Shown: positions 33,852 through 43,342 of the stretch, one piece after another | Position numbering within the stretch: position 1 is the stretch's first letter | Layout: every line of letters begins with the position of its first letter | Source of the DNA: JAGVSZ01 sp963716855 | Lineage (GTDB): Bacteria > Pseudomonadota > Gammaproteobacteria > Burkholderiales > SG8-39 | Reading direction: 5' to 3' | NCBI GenBank assembly: GCA_963716855.1 | Contig: CAVQUV010000019.1 | Span: forward strand, 186,001 to 250,000 | Length of the DNA: 64,000 nt | Notes under the pieces: model-generated | The model's input: the letters and a program-made list of their open reading frames with translations, nothing else | The model's database searches: none | What the model was told of the DNA's origin: nothing | Position numbers and translations under genes: made by a program

Positions 33852-35315
33852 CTACTTCTTCTTCTCCTTGATTTCCTCCTGCTGCAGCTTGCGCAGCTCG
33901 CGCAGGCGCGCATCGATCGCAGAGAGCGTGTAGAAGTCGCCGTCGCCCGCCTTCTGCGCCAGCGCGAGCTGGTCCACCGCGGCGGCGAGACCGCCCTGAA
34001 GGTAGTAGACCTCGGCGAGCGCGAGGTGCTGATCGGTGCGCTTTCCGAGCGCGGCGTAGGACTTGGCGATCATGTTGTAGGCGCGCGCGTCCTGCGGCCG
34101 CTGCTTGAGAATCGCGCGCAGCACCTCGATCGCCCGCGCCGGATTGCCGGCCGACTGCAGCACCTCCGCGTATTCGTAGAGCACGCCCAGATTGTCGGGG
34201 TAGGCCTGGGCGGCCGCGGCGATGATCTTCTCGGCGCCCGGCCGGTCGCCGGCGGCCATCCGCACGCGCGTCGCGAGCGTCTCGAACATCGGGTTCTGCG
34301 GCCCGCTCTTGCGCAGCAGCCCCACTTCGCGCTCGGCCGCGGGGTATTCCTTGGCGCGCAGCAGCGCCTGAGCGTAGCCGTAGCGCGTGGCCGCCTCGGT
34401 CACGAAGCGTCGCTCGGCGAGCAGCGTCCGGAAGTGCGTAACCGCTTCCTCGGGCCGGCCCTCGTCGGCGCGCAGCTTCGCACGCACCAGCTGGAACTCG
34501 ATCGAGTCGGGACGCTGCTTGTACGGCGCGTCCTGCGCGCGGTTCTGCATGTCCGCGATGCGCTCGACGGTGAGCGGGTGGGTGCGCAGGTACGCGGGCG
34601 CGTTGTTGTCGTACAGGCGCGTGTTCTGCTGCAGCCGCGTGAAGAACGACGACATCCCCACCGACTCGTAGCCGCTGTCCTGCAGGATCTGGAACCCGAC
34701 CCGGTCGGCCTCGCGCTCGAACTCGCGGCTGAAGTTCAGGTACGCCGCCACGGGCGCCGCCTGCGACGCGATCAGGGCGCCTTGCGCGAGCCCCGGGTTC
34801 GAGCGCCCCGCCAGGATCGCGAGACCGAGACCGATCAGGCCGAGGGGCGAGAGCTGGTTCTGCGCCTGCAGCTGGCGCGCGAGGTGGCGCTGGAGGACGT
34901 GCGCGATCTCGTGCGCCATCACGCCGGCGAACTCGGACTCGGTCTGCGCGCTGACGATCAGGGCGCTGTGCACGCCGATGAAGCCGCCCGGCAGGGCGAA
35001 CGCGTTGATCATCTTGTCGCGCACGACGAAGAACGTGAACACCTGGCGCGCATCGACGCTGACGGCGACGAGCCGCTGCCCGACGGACTGCACGTACGCC
35101 GTGATCTCCGGATCGTCGATGTAGTCCGGATCGCGGCGGATCTCGCGCATGATCTGCTCCCCGATCCTGCGCTCCTGCTGCGGCGAGAGGTCGGCTTGCG
35201 CGGTCTCGCCCAGGTCGGGGAGGTTCTGCGCGTGGCCGGCAAGGCCGGGCGCGAGCGCGAGCAGGAGAAAGAGCCAGCTGTATCGCTTCACATTGCCTAT
35301 GATACCCGCCGGCAT
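33852..35315 (-). CDS. BepA-like periplasmic M48 metalloprotease with TPR repeats
   Basis: This exported 487-aa protease/chaperone is of the BepA (YfgC) type, which helps outer-membrane protein assembly. A signal peptide (YSWLFLLLALAPGLAGHAQ) is followed by the M48 domain with zinc motif HEIAHVLQRH, third-ligand region FEREADRVG, and a C-terminal half of TPR repeats (about 270-470). The start is uncertain: ATG at 35315 gives a nine-residue leader before the signal peptide, while GTG at 35291 starts it directly. It is convergent with chrB-like on one side and divergent from moaC on the other. Confidence 0.88.
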   Translation of the reverse strand: MPAGIIGNVKRYSWLFLLLALAPGLAGHAQNLPDLGETAQADLSPQQERRIGEQIMREIRRDPDYIDDPEITAYVQSVGQRLVAVSVDARQVFTFFVVRDKMINAFALPGGFIGVHSALIVSAQTESEFAGVMAHEIAHVLQRHLARQLQAQNQLSPLGLIGLGLAILAGRSNPGLAQGALIASQAAPVAAYLNFSREFEREADRVGFQILQDSGYESVGMSSFFTRLQQNTRLYDNNAPAYLRTHPLTVERIADMQNRAQDAPYKQRPDSIEFQLVRAKLRADEGRPEEAVTHFRTLLAERRFVTEAATRYGYAQALLRAKEYPAAEREVGLLRKSGPQNPMFETLATRVRMAAGDRPGAEKIIAAAAQAYPDNLGVLYEYAEVLQSAGNPARAIEVLRAILKQRPQDARAYNMIAKSYAALGKRTDQHLALAEVYYLQGGLAAAVDQLALAQKAGDGDFYTLSAIDARLRELRKLQQEEIKEKKK

Positions 35316-35369
35316 CCGGGGTTCCCCGAGCGTGCCTTCAAGTGCGGTCGGGGCGCATAATCCGGCCTC

Positions 35370-35843
35370 ATGGCACTCACGCACTTCGACGCGCAGGGCG
35401 CGGCCCACATGGTGAACGTCGGCGCGAAGGACGAGACGCTGCGGGTGGCCCGCGCCGCCGGGCGCATCGTGATGCGGCCCGAGACGCTCGCGCTGGTGCG
35501 CGCGGGGACGGCCAGGAAGGGCGACGTCCTCGGCGTCGCGCGCATCGCCGCGATCCAGGCCGCCAAGCGCACCGCCGACCTGATTCCGCTCGCACACCCG
35601 ATCCCGATCACGCGCGTCGCCGCCGAGTTCGCCGACGCCGACGATCCGCCGGCGGTGACGTTGACGGTCACCGTCGAGACGGTCGGCCGCACCGGAGTCG
35701 AGATGGAGGCGCTGACCGCCGTGGCCGTCGGGCTGCTGACGATCTACGACATGTGCAAGGCCGCCGATCGGGGCATGCGGATCGAGTCGATCCGCCTGCT
35801 GGAGAAGACCGGCGGCAAGTCCGGCAGCTTCGTCGCCGGGTAG
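35370..35843 (+). CDS. moaC: MoaC, cyclic pyranopterin monophosphate synthase
   Basis: This 157-aa enzyme of molybdenum-cofactor biosynthesis has the characteristic MVNVGAKDETLRVARAAG, IQAAKRTADLIPLAHPI and VEMEALTAVAVGLLTIYDMCKA. It is complete and of normal length. Molybdenum cofactor is needed by SoxC, and soxYZAXB follows 134 bp downstream on the same strand, but housekeeping moaC placement is equally possible. Confidence 0.95.
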   Translation: MALTHFDAQGAAHMVNVGAKDETLRVARAAGRIVMRPETLALVRAGTARKGDVLGVARIAAIQAAKRTADLIPLAHPIPITRVAAEFADADDPPAVTLTVTVETVGRTGVEMEALTAVAVGLLTIYDMCKAADRGMRIESIRLLEKTGGKSGSFVAG

Positions 35844-35976
35844 GCGTTCCGGGGCCGGTGGCAGCGACCCGCCATTCGACGCGCTGATCGACACATCAGC
35901 GCATGCCCCTTGGACAGGTATGGGGAACTTCAGTACGCTACGCGGCCTTGGCACGCGCTGCACGGAAGGAGACGAA

Positions 35977-36444
35977 ATGGATCGTTCACGACGAGTCGTA
36001 CTCAGGGGTGCCGGCGCCGGCGGCGCCCTCGCGGTGGCGCTTGCCGCCGGGTTGGTCAAGCCCGGCAGCGCGCTCGCGGCATGGAACAAGGGCGCATTCG
36101 ACGCGAAAACCACCGCCGACGCGATGAAGGCGCTCGGCGTGACCAATGCCGCAGAGAGCAAGGACATCCAGATCCGCGCGCCGGAGATCGCCGAGAACGG
36201 CGCGGTCGTCCCGATCGACATCACGAGCACCATCCCGGGGACGACGAGCATCTCGGTGTTCATCGACAAGAACCCGTTCCCCTACACCGGCACGTTCGAC
36301 GTCTCCCAGGGTGCGCTGCCGTTCGTTCACCTGCGCGTGAAGATCGGCGAGTCCTCGCCGGTCCGCGTGGTGGTCGCCGCCGGCGGCAAGTACTTCACGA
36401 CCGCGAAGGAAGTGAAGGTCACTATTGGTGGATGCGGAGGCTGA
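35977..36444 (+). CDS. soxY: SoxY, sulfur-carrier protein
   Basis: SoxY (155 aa) carries sulfur intermediates on a C-terminal cysteine in the periplasm. The Tat signal SRRVVLRGAG is at the N terminus and the swinging arm ends in GGCGG with the carrier cysteine, so both hallmarks are present. The start ATG at 35977 follows GGAAGGAG. It opens the soxYZAXB operon, with soxZ 63 bp downstream. Confidence 0.95.
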   Translation: MDRSRRVVLRGAGAGGALAVALAAGLVKPGSALAAWNKGAFDAKTTADAMKALGVTNAAESKDIQIRAPEIAENGAVVPIDITSTIPGTTSISVFIDKNPFPYTGTFDVSQGALPFVHLRVKIGESSPVRVVVAAGGKYFTTAKEVKVTIGGCGG

Positions 36445-36507
36445 GCCTCCTTGGGGCGGCTGCGGCGGACCCGCGGAATGACGACCAGCGGATAGAGGAA
36501 GAGAACC

Positions 36508-36825
36508 ATGGCAGACCCGATGAAGATTCGCGCCACGCTCCAGGGCGACGTCGCCGATGTGCGCGTGCTCATGGCGCACCCGATGGAAACCGGCCAGCGT
36601 AAAGACGCGAGCGGCAACGTCGTTCCGGTGCATTTCATCCAGACCATCACCGCCCAGCTCAACGGCAAGACCGTGTTCGCCGCCGACGTGAGCCAGGCAG
36701 TCTCCCGCAACCCCGTGTTCGCGTTCAAGGTGAAGGGCGCGAAGGTCGGCGACAAGATAAGCATCACGTGGACCGACAACAAAGGCGAGAAGCGCACGGA
36801 CGAAGCTGCGATCGGCGCCGGTTAG
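36508..36825 (+). CDS. soxZ: SoxZ, partner of SoxY
   Basis: This 105-aa protein forms the SoxYZ heterodimer that presents the carrier arm to the other Sox enzymes. It has the family segments MKIRATLQGDVADVRVLMAHPMETG and a C-terminal GDKISITWTDNKGE. It has no signal peptide, as expected, because it is co-exported with SoxY through the Tat pathway. Confidence 0.94.
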   Translation: MADPMKIRATLQGDVADVRVLMAHPMETGQRKDASGNVVPVHFIQTITAQLNGKTVFAADVSQAVSRNPVFAFKVKGAKVGDKISITWTDNKGEKRTDEAAIGAG

Positions 36826-36908
36826 CGCCGGTCGTGCGGGCGTGACGCGACCGCGACGGCGAAGCGCGGCGCGGGGCTGGACGGCCCCGATCGACCACTG
36901 GAGGAGCC

Positions 36909-37769
36909 ATGACTAGATTCGCCCTCGTGCGGTGTGCCGTCGCGGCGATTGCGACGATCGCCGGCGCCCCGCAGACCCTGGCTCAGTCCAAGCCGCCCGC
37001 GGCGCAGCCCGCCGCGCCGGCCCACCCGAGCGACCCTACCGCGGCCGAGTTCGACAAGTTCCGCGGGGTCCTGGAGGAGGACAACCCCGCGGAGCTCTTC
37101 GAGGCCAAGGGCAAGGAGCTCTGGTTCGCGAAGCGCGGGCCGAACGACGCCTCGCTCGAGAAGTGCGACCTCGGCCTCGGAACCGGCGTGGTCAAGGGGG
37201 CGTATGTCCGCACGCCCCGCTACTACCCCGACGTCGGGAAAGTCATGGACGTCGAGCGCCGGATCGTGCACTGCATGGTGACGCTGCAGGGGTTCAAGCT
37301 GGAGGACCTCGCGAAGCAGCCCTTCAGCAGCGAAACGCGCACCCCCGACCCGGTTTCGCTCGTCACTTATGTCGCGGGCCAGTCGCGCGGCATGAAGGTC
37401 GCCGTCCCTCAGAATCGTCCGGAAGAGCGCGAGACCTACGCGGTCGGGCGCGAGATCTTCAACTACCGCGCCGGGCCGTACGACTTCGCCTGCGCCACCT
37501 GTCACGGCGAGGACGGCAAGCGCATCCGCACGCAGCCGCTGCCCAATCTCACCAAGCCCGCCGAGGCGATCCGCGCCTACCAGGGCTGGCCGGGGTACCG
37601 CATGACCGGCGGCGTCATGCACACGCTGCAATGGCGCATGAACGACTGCTTCCGCCAGCAGCGGTTCCCCGCCCCGGACTACGCGTCCGACACGATCACC
37701 GCGCTCCTGACGTACCTGGCCGTGGGCGCGAACGGCCAGGTCTACAAGGGCCCGGGAATCAAGCGCTGA
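36909..37769 (+). CDS. soxA: SoxA, thiosulfate:cytochrome c oxidoreductase subunit (single-haem type)
   Basis: SoxA (286 aa) with SoxX joins thiosulfate to the SoxY cysteine. It has a signal peptide ending in TLAQ. One haem motif CATCHGE lies near residue 196, and the cysteine in WRMNDCFRQQR is the expected unusual axial ligand bearing the persulfide. The N-terminal region has single cysteines (LEKCDLG, VHCMV) instead of a second CxxCH, so this is the single-haem class of SoxA. SoxX starts 16 bp downstream. Confidence 0.93.
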   Translation: MTRFALVRCAVAAIATIAGAPQTLAQSKPPAAQPAAPAHPSDPTAAEFDKFRGVLEEDNPAELFEAKGKELWFAKRGPNDASLEKCDLGLGTGVVKGAYVRTPRYYPDVGKVMDVERRIVHCMVTLQGFKLEDLAKQPFSSETRTPDPVSLVTYVAGQSRGMKVAVPQNRPEERETYAVGREIFNYRAGPYDFACATCHGEDGKRIRTQPLPNLTKPAEAIRAYQGWPGYRMTGGVMHTLQWRMNDCFRQQRFPAPDYASDTITALLTYLAVGANGQVYKGPGIKR

Positions 37770-37785
37770 ACGGAAGGAGCAGAGC

Positions 37786-38397
37786 GTGAGAATCCGTACG
37801 GCAACGATCCTCAGCGCCGCCGCGGCGGCGCTCGCCGCGGCCTTCCCTGCGACTGCGGGCGATCCCAGCACCACCGCGCAGGAGATGATCAAGCGCGACT
37901 TCAAGTCGCGGGGCATCGCCACGATCGACCGCGTGAATCAGGACGGCGTGCAGACGCTCTGCAACCGGACGCACGACAAGCCGCCGAAGGAGATCGCGGA
38001 GCGGCTCGAGAAGGACCAGCTGGCCGGCATCCAGTGGCCGGCCGACGGAAAGCTGCTCGGCGACTGGAAGGCCGGCGAGCAGGTGGCGCAGAGCGGCCGC
38101 GGCTTCACGTGGAGCGACAAGCCGGGCGTCACGGGCGGCAGCTGCTACAACTGCCACCAGATCGGGCCGAACGAGAACTCGTTCGGGACGGTGGGCCCGA
38201 GTCTCTACCAGTTCGCCAAGATCCGCGGGTACGGGCCCGACGTTCAGCGGTACGCCTACGGCAAGATCTACAACGCCAAGGCGTACAACCTCTGCTCCCT
38301 GATGCCGCGCTTCGGGTACGTCGGCGCGCTCACGGAGAAGGAGATCAGGGACCTCGTCGCGCTGCTGATGGACCCGAGCTCGCCGGTGAACAAGTAG
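37786..38397 (+). CDS. soxX: SoxX, cytochrome c subunit
   Basis: This 203-aa periplasmic mono-haem cytochrome partners SoxA. The GTG start at 37786 has GGAAGGAG upstream and gives a signal peptide (AAAAALAAAFPATAG). The haem motif is SCYNCHQIGP and the methionine ligand lies in CSLMPRFG. It is larger than the smallest SoxX proteins because of an N-terminal region of about 110 residues before the haem. soxB starts 10 bp after its stop. Confidence 0.92.
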   Translation: MRIRTATILSAAAAALAAAFPATAGDPSTTAQEMIKRDFKSRGIATIDRVNQDGVQTLCNRTHDKPPKEIAERLEKDQLAGIQWPADGKLLGDWKAGEQVAQSGRGFTWSDKPGVTGGSCYNCHQIGPNENSFGTVGPSLYQFAKIRGYGPDVQRYAYGKIYNAKAYNLCSLMPRFGYVGALTEKEIRDLVALLMDPSSPVNK

Positions 38398-38407
38398 CAC
38401 TACGCCC

Positions 38408-40114
38408 GTGCAGCGGCGCGAATTCCTCCGGCTCCTCGCGGCCGGCGCCGCCGCCGGGCTCGCGCTCGATGCGCCCGAGGCGCTCGCGCAGGCGGGCGCG
38501 GATGCGCTGTACCGCATCCCGAAGTTCGGCAACGTCGCGCTGCTGCACTTCACCGACTGCCACGCGCAGCTCCTGCCGATCTACTTTCGCGAGCCGAGCG
38601 TCAACATCGGCGTCGGCGCGGCGGCGGGCAAGCCGCCGCATCTCGTCGGCGAGCACCTCCTCAAGGCGTTCGGGATCAAGCCCGGCACGCGCGAAGCCCA
38701 CGCGTTCACGTTTCTCGACTTCGAGCGGGCTGCGCTGGCCTACGGAAAGGTGGGCGGATTCGCGCATCTCGCGACGCTGGTGAAGCGCGTGCGCGCCGAC
38801 CGGCCCGGTGCGCTGCTCCTCGACGGCGGCGACACGTGGCAGGGCTCCGGGCTCGCGCTGTGGACGCAGGGCGCCGACATGATCGCGGCCCAGAAGCTCC
38901 TCGGCGTCGACCTCATGACCGCGCACTGGGAGTTCACCTACGGCGAGAAGCGCATGAAGGAGGCGGTCGAGACGGAGCTCGGCGGGATCGAGTTCCTGGC
39001 GCAGAACGTGAAGACCGCCGACTTCGGCGACCCGGTGTTCAAGGCGTCGACGACCCGCACGATCAACGGCGTGCCGGTGGCGATCATCGGCCAGGCGTTC
39101 CCGTATACGCCGATCGCGAACCCGCGGCATTTCATCCCCGAGTGGACGTTCGGCATTCAGGAGGAGGCGCTGCAGAAGAACGTGGACGCGGCCCGGGCGA
39201 AGGGCGCGCAGGTCGTGGTGCTGCTCTCCCACAACGGGATGGACGTCGATCTCAAGCTCGCCACGCGAGTGCGCGGCATCGACGCGATCCTCGGCGGCCA
39301 CACGCACGATGGCGTGCCGCACCCGACGCTCGTAAAGAACGCGGGGGGCCAGACGCTGGTCGCGAACAGCGGGTCGAACGCGAAGTTCCTGAGCGTGCTC
39401 GATCTCGACGTCAAGGGGGGCAAGGTTGCCGGCTTCCGCTACCGCCTGCTGCCGGTGTTCGCGAACCTCCTGCCGGCCGACGCCGACATGGACGCGCTCA
39501 TCAAGCGCGTGCGCGCGCCGCACGCAGCGCGGCTCGGCGAGCGGCTCGCGACGACCGAGGGCCTGCTCTACCGCCGCGGCAACTTCAACGGCACCTTCGA
39601 CCAGCTCATCCTCGACGCCATGCTCGAGGACAAAGGCGCCGAGATCGCCTTCTCGCCGGGCTTCCGCTGGGGAACGACGGTGCTGCCCGGGGGCGAGATC
39701 ACGCTCGAGCACGTGCTCGACCAGACGGCGATCACCTATCCCCAGTGCACGGTCAGCGATCTCAGCGGCGAGCGGATCAAGGAAGTGCTCGAGGACGTCT
39801 GCGACAACCTCTTCAATCCCGATCCGTACCTGCAGCAGGGCGGCGACATGGTCCGCGTCGGGGGCATGACGTTCACCTGTACGCCCGCCGCCAAGATGGG
39901 GAGCCGCATCACCGACATGCGGCTCGGCGGGAAGCCACTCGAGCCGGGCAAGACCTACAAGGTCGCCGGCTGGGCGCCCGTGGCCGAAGGCGCACAGGGC
40001 GAGCCGATCTGGGACGTCGTCGTGCGCTACCTGAAGGACAAGAAAGTGGTGGTGCCGCGCAAGCTGAACCTGCCGCGGCTCGAGGGCGTCGCCGGGAACG
40101 CGGGCCTGGCTTAG
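38408..40114 (+). CDS. soxB: SoxB, sulfate thiohydrolase
   Basis: SoxB (568 aa) hydrolyses the terminal sulfonate from the SoxY-bound intermediate to release sulfate. It belongs to the 5'-nucleotidase-type metallophosphoesterases with a dimanganese site: FTDCHAQLLP, GGDTWQGSG, LSHNGMDVD and GGHTHDG are all present. The N terminus has a Tat-like MQRREFLRLLAAGAAAG. The start is the GTG at 38408. It closes the soxYZAXB operon; soxCD lie about 37 kb away at the left window edge. Confidence 0.95.
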   Translation: MQRREFLRLLAAGAAAGLALDAPEALAQAGADALYRIPKFGNVALLHFTDCHAQLLPIYFREPSVNIGVGAAAGKPPHLVGEHLLKAFGIKPGTREAHAFTFLDFERAALAYGKVGGFAHLATLVKRVRADRPGALLLDGGDTWQGSGLALWTQGADMIAAQKLLGVDLMTAHWEFTYGEKRMKEAVETELGGIEFLAQNVKTADFGDPVFKASTTRTINGVPVAIIGQAFPYTPIANPRHFIPEWTFGIQEEALQKNVDAARAKGAQVVVLLSHNGMDVDLKLATRVRGIDAILGGHTHDGVPHPTLVKNAGGQTLVANSGSNAKFLSVLDLDVKGGKVAGFRYRLLPVFANLLPADADMDALIKRVRAPHAARLGERLATTEGLLYRRGNFNGTFDQLILDAMLEDKGAEIAFSPGFRWGTTVLPGGEITLEHVLDQTAITYPQCTVSDLSGERIKEVLEDVCDNLFNPDPYLQQGGDMVRVGGMTFTCTPAAKMGSRITDMRLGGKPLEPGKTYKVAGWAPVAEGAQGEPIWDVVVRYLKDKKVVVPRKLNLPRLEGVAGNAGLA

Positions 40115-40136
40115 CCTACGCAGGCGGTAACGCGGG

Positions 40137-40901
40137 TCAGCCCGTGATGCGCACTGCCACGCACTGCGTCGTGGAGGCGAAGCCGATGTACTCGTAGCGT
40201 CTGTCGGTGTGCGCGATCGTTTCCTGGAACGCGCGGTACTCGTGCCGCTCCCAGCCCGGATAGTTCAGGTACTCGTCGAACACCAGAACCGTGCCCGCCA
40301 CCATGCGCGGGGCCAGCAGCTCGAGCACGGTCTTGCTCGAGCTGTAGAGATCGCAGTCGATGTGCGCGAAGCGCACCGGCCCCGGACTCGCGGCGAGGAA
40401 CGCCGGCAGCGTGTCCGCGAACCAGCCCTTGTGCAGGACGACGTTCGCGGCGCCGACGTCAGGCAGCTCGCCCTGGAGGGAAAAGCGCCCCTTCTTCTGG
40501 ACGTGGGTCCAGTCTTCCGGCAAGCCCTCGAACGAATCGAAGCCGTGAACGGTACGCGGGCACCGGTCCGCGATCCATTTAAGCGAGGCGCCCGTGTATA
40601 CCCCGAACTCCAGCACGAGCCCTTCGACCGCGGACTGTGCCAGCGCGTACTCGAGCAGCGCGGCGCGACCCACCAGGTTCCGGGCGCTCGACATGTGCTC
40701 GACCATGTAATGCGCCGACGCCACGCCCGCAATCAGGTAGGCGAGCTGTTCGTAGTCGTAGGGCGCGGCGGGCCGACTGCCCTCGCGCAATAGCGCCCGC
40801 AGCAGTTCGTCTGGGTTGGCGTTGCCGCTGGGTACGTCCGCGCGGCCCTGTGCGCCTGGCGACCGCGCGCGTAGCCAGTCCTTGATCAGCCTCCCCAGCA
40901 T
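40137..40901 (-). CDS. TylF/macrocin-O-methyltransferase-like SAM methyltransferase
   Basis: This 254-aa class I methyltransferase has the SAM site LVLEFGVYTGASLKWIA and the TylF-like acidic segments GFDSFEGLPEDW and FAHIDCDLYSSSKTVLELL. TylF-family enzymes methylate sugar hydroxyls in a metal-dependent way. At the edge of a glycosyltransferase and pilin island, it may modify a surface sugar. It is convergent with soxB (22-bp gap), a natural boundary between the Sox genes and the island. The 162 bp before the next gene shows no clear feature. Confidence 0.8.
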   Translation of the reverse strand: MLGRLIKDWLRARSPGAQGRADVPSGNANPDELLRALLREGSRPAAPYDYEQLAYLIAGVASAHYMVEHMSSARNLVGRAALLEYALAQSAVEGLVLEFGVYTGASLKWIADRCPRTVHGFDSFEGLPEDWTHVQKKGRFSLQGELPDVGAANVVLHKGWFADTLPAFLAASPGPVRFAHIDCDLYSSSKTVLELLAPRMVAGTVLVFDEYLNYPGWERHEYRAFQETIAHTDRRYEYIGFASTTQCVAVRITG

Positions 40902-41063
40902 CGGCGCCTATGTTCGCATATGGCGGCGGCCCGCAGCGGCGCAACCGCGGTCACCGCGAGAGATAACGGGCGAGCGCCGCGGTAGTGTCTGCGCTTCCAA
41001 ACCCCTGGGTCGTAGAACCACCGGAGTAAGGCGCCTCCCGCTTCGCTCCTGCTGGAGTCCGCG

Positions 41064-42785
41064 CTAGCCCCGGCGCTGCGGGTCGGGCTTCTCGCCCACC
41101 AGGCGCATGTCGCGGGGTTCGCGCAGTTTGAATTGCGCGGGCTCCTGGCGAACGTTCACGAGACCCGCCTCCTCCATGACTTCGCGCAGGCTCGTCGGCG
41201 TGTAGCCCCAGCGGTGGCACATCAGGGGATCGCGCCACTGCGGGTCGCCGTAGAGAACCCACATCGTTCGCTGACCCTCCGCCCCGGGCCGCGCGCCGCC
41301 ACCGGGATCCTTCAGGAACTCCTCGCACGCCGTAAGGAGGTTCGGGCATTCGAGGATCATCACGCCGCCCGGCTTCAGCACGCGCATCCACTCCCGCAGC
41401 ACGCTTACGACCTCCCAGCGCCAGAGGTGCTCCACAACGTGCACGGACAGGACCTCGTCGCAGCCGTCCGTTTCGAACGGCTCGAGACTGCGCAGGTCGC
41501 ACAGCACGTCCGGCGCTCTACCGGCACGGCTGGGCGCCACGTCGACGTTTACGTAACCCGGCAGTATCTTGTCGCCGCAGCCGAGATTCAGCCGAGCACC
41601 CCGACCCCTTCCGTTCGACCCGGGCGTGCGCTCCTCAGGCCGCTCAACGCCGAGCAGCGCCGCCCATTTCCTCCCGACCACGTCGGGCGAAAAGCGGCCA
41701 GCGACGTAAGCCTGACCGGCGGCAACGCGCGCGCGCGCCGCCGCCGGGTTCTCGAGGGCCCAGGCGACGCCGTCCGCGAGGTCGTCTCCGACCCATGCGT
41801 AGTCGGCGAGCTCGCGGTACGAGGGGATCGGAGAGGCCACGGCAAGGCGCCCGCCGCGGATCGTCTCCACCATCCGGTTGTGAGACTTCACGCTACCCCA
41901 CTCGCCTCCGACATCCTGCGGCAGCAGTACCAAGTCGCACTCGTCGATGGCCCGCCAGGTCGCCTCGAGAGACCAGGGAATGAAGCGGGTCGTGAACGCG
42001 GGACTGCGGTCGAGCAGCCGCGCCCCCAGCCGTTGCACGAGGTCGCGTCGCTCGGCGCCTGCCACCACGTCGAGCACGATCGGCGTACCCGTCGCCCGCG
42101 CCGCGACCTGGAGCAGCTCGGTCTCGACCAATGAAACATTGACGTCCCCCAAAGTACCGAACCAGCAGAGGCGCAACGGCGTCCCAGGGGCGAACCGCGG
42201 TGGGTTCGCGCGTGGGCTCTCCCACGGGTCCTCGATCACGCGGATTCCCTTCTCGGCCACGCCGGCGAGCCGGTCGGCGAGGGCTTGGCACGGGACGGTC
42301 AACGTGCAGATCCTCCCGAGGGCGCGCTGGTATTCCTCGAAGAAGGGCTCGCCCACCATGCGTCCCATGGCTGCATAGTCGTCGGACAGGTCGGCGAATA
42401 GCGGAACGCGTCGTCCCGCTTCCGCCAGACTCGCCAGCAGCGCCTCGATCATTCTTCGGTGGCCCGACACGAACGTCGTAGCGAGCTTGCCCAGAACGAT
42501 TGCGCGCGGACTGCCAATCCGCTCCAGGGCCGGATCGGACAGCAGGTAGTCGACCGGAACGAAAACCACCGGCACGGTCGCAGCAAGCGCCTTGGCGGGG
42601 ATGAGCACTCGCAGGCGCGTGCTCGCGAGCTCCTGGAACCCGCTCTCCCGGGGATTGCACTGCTGCACCGACGAGACCATCGTCACGAACGCCACGAACG
42701 GCTCCGCGACTCGGGGCGGCGGGGCTTCAACCGCGACATCCACCGCGGGCCGCGCGAACGCCGTTCTCAGGAAGTTGCGGAGCAT
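41064..42785 (-). CDS. Glycosyltransferase-methyltransferase fusion protein
   Basis: This 573-aa cytosolic protein has two parts. Residues 1-385 look like a GT-B glycosyltransferase (LCWFGTLGDVNVSLVE, DLVLLPQDVGGEWGSVKSHNRMVETIRGG). Residues 395-573 are a class I SAM methyltransferase (RLNLGCGDKILPGYVNVDV, VLSVHVVEHLWRWEVVSVLREWMRVLKPGG, here two adjacent segments). A single chain that adds and methylates a sugar suits glycan or pilin modification. The neighbouring pilin and TPR-glycosyltransferase genes support that. Acceptor and donor are unknown. Confidence 0.75.
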   Translation of the reverse strand: MLRNFLRTAFARPAVDVAVEAPPPRVAEPFVAFVTMVSSVQQCNPRESGFQELASTRLRVLIPAKALAATVPVVFVPVDYLLSDPALERIGSPRAIVLGKLATTFVSGHRRMIEALLASLAEAGRRVPLFADLSDDYAAMGRMVGEPFFEEYQRALGRICTLTVPCQALADRLAGVAEKGIRVIEDPWESPRANPPRFAPGTPLRLCWFGTLGDVNVSLVETELLQVAARATGTPIVLDVVAGAERRDLVQRLGARLLDRSPAFTTRFIPWSLEATWRAIDECDLVLLPQDVGGEWGSVKSHNRMVETIRGGRLAVASPIPSYRELADYAWVGDDLADGVAWALENPAAARARVAAGQAYVAGRFSPDVVGRKWAALLGVERPEERTPGSNGRGRGARLNLGCGDKILPGYVNVDVAPSRAGRAPDVLCDLRSLEPFETDGCDEVLSVHVVEHLWRWEVVSVLREWMRVLKPGGVMILECPNLLTACEEFLKDPGGGARPGAEGQRTMWVLYGDPQWRDPLMCHRWGYTPTSLREVMEEAGLVNVRQEPAQFKLREPRDMRLVGEKPDPQRRG

Positions 42786-42882
42786 GGGGGTTACCGGGCG
42801 ACAGCGCGGAGTCTACCGCGCGGGACGACGATGAAAGCGCCGTTGGTCGCGGCGCTACCCGGCGTTCGAAGCCCGAATACGA

Positions 42883-42906
42883 AACGGGCGCCCGCAGGCG
42901 CCCGTT
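42883..42906 (-). terminator. Intrinsic-type terminator after pilin copy 1
   Basis: AACGGGCGCC and GGCGCCCGTT form a 10-bp stem with a 4-base loop 29 bp after the stop of the first pilin gene; on the - strand the stem ends in GTTTC. Its twin follows the second pilin gene. Confidence 0.65.
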
Positions 42907-42934
42907 CCAGAGCCGAGTCTCTTGCGAGATCGGC

Positions 42935-43342
42935 TTAGCGGCAGCTCCCGGGCATGAACTTGCTCGGCGTGCCCTGGCAGGTCCACGCCACCGTGGTGCC
43001 CGTCCACGACGGGGTCAGAACCACCGTCACCACCGTGCCGACCGACGTGCTCGCGTTGGTGCCACCGATCGTGATCACGCCACCGTCGGCCACGTCGCCG
43101 CTGGTGACCTTGCCGTAGGTCACGATCGTCAGGCCCTTGCCCGCCGAACCGATCGCGCCGTCGACCTGCGCCTTCTCGGTCGCCGCCGTGCGCTGCGCGC
43201 TCGCACCGAGCACCAGCTCCGACACCTTCGCGCGGATCGTGTAGTCCTGATACGCCGGCAGCGCGACCGCGGCCAGAATCCCGATGATCGCAACCACGAT
43301 CATCAGTTCGATCAGGGTAAAGCCCTTTTGAATCGTCTTCAT
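42935..43342 (-). CDS. pilA: Type IV pilin PilA, copy 1
   Basis: This 135-aa prepilin has a short leader MKTIQKG cut by PilD before FTLIELMIVVAIIG; the mature N-terminal helix with E5 builds the pilus core. Two C-terminal cysteines (WTCQG and GSCR) can form the usual disulfide loop. It differs from copy 2 at only two noticeable positions (VDGAIG against VDGGIG and GDVADGG against GDVTDGG). Its upstream sequence does not share copy 2's promoter: a -24/-12-like element near 43407-43421 has one base too many between GG and GC. Expression may therefore be weak or differently controlled. Confidence 0.92.
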   Translation of the reverse strand: MKTIQKGFTLIELMIVVAIIGILAAVALPAYQDYTIRAKVSELVLGASAQRTAATEKAQVDGAIGSAGKGLTIVTYGKVTSGDVADGGVITIGGTNASTSVGTVVTVVLTPSWTGTTVAWTCQGTPSKFMPGSCR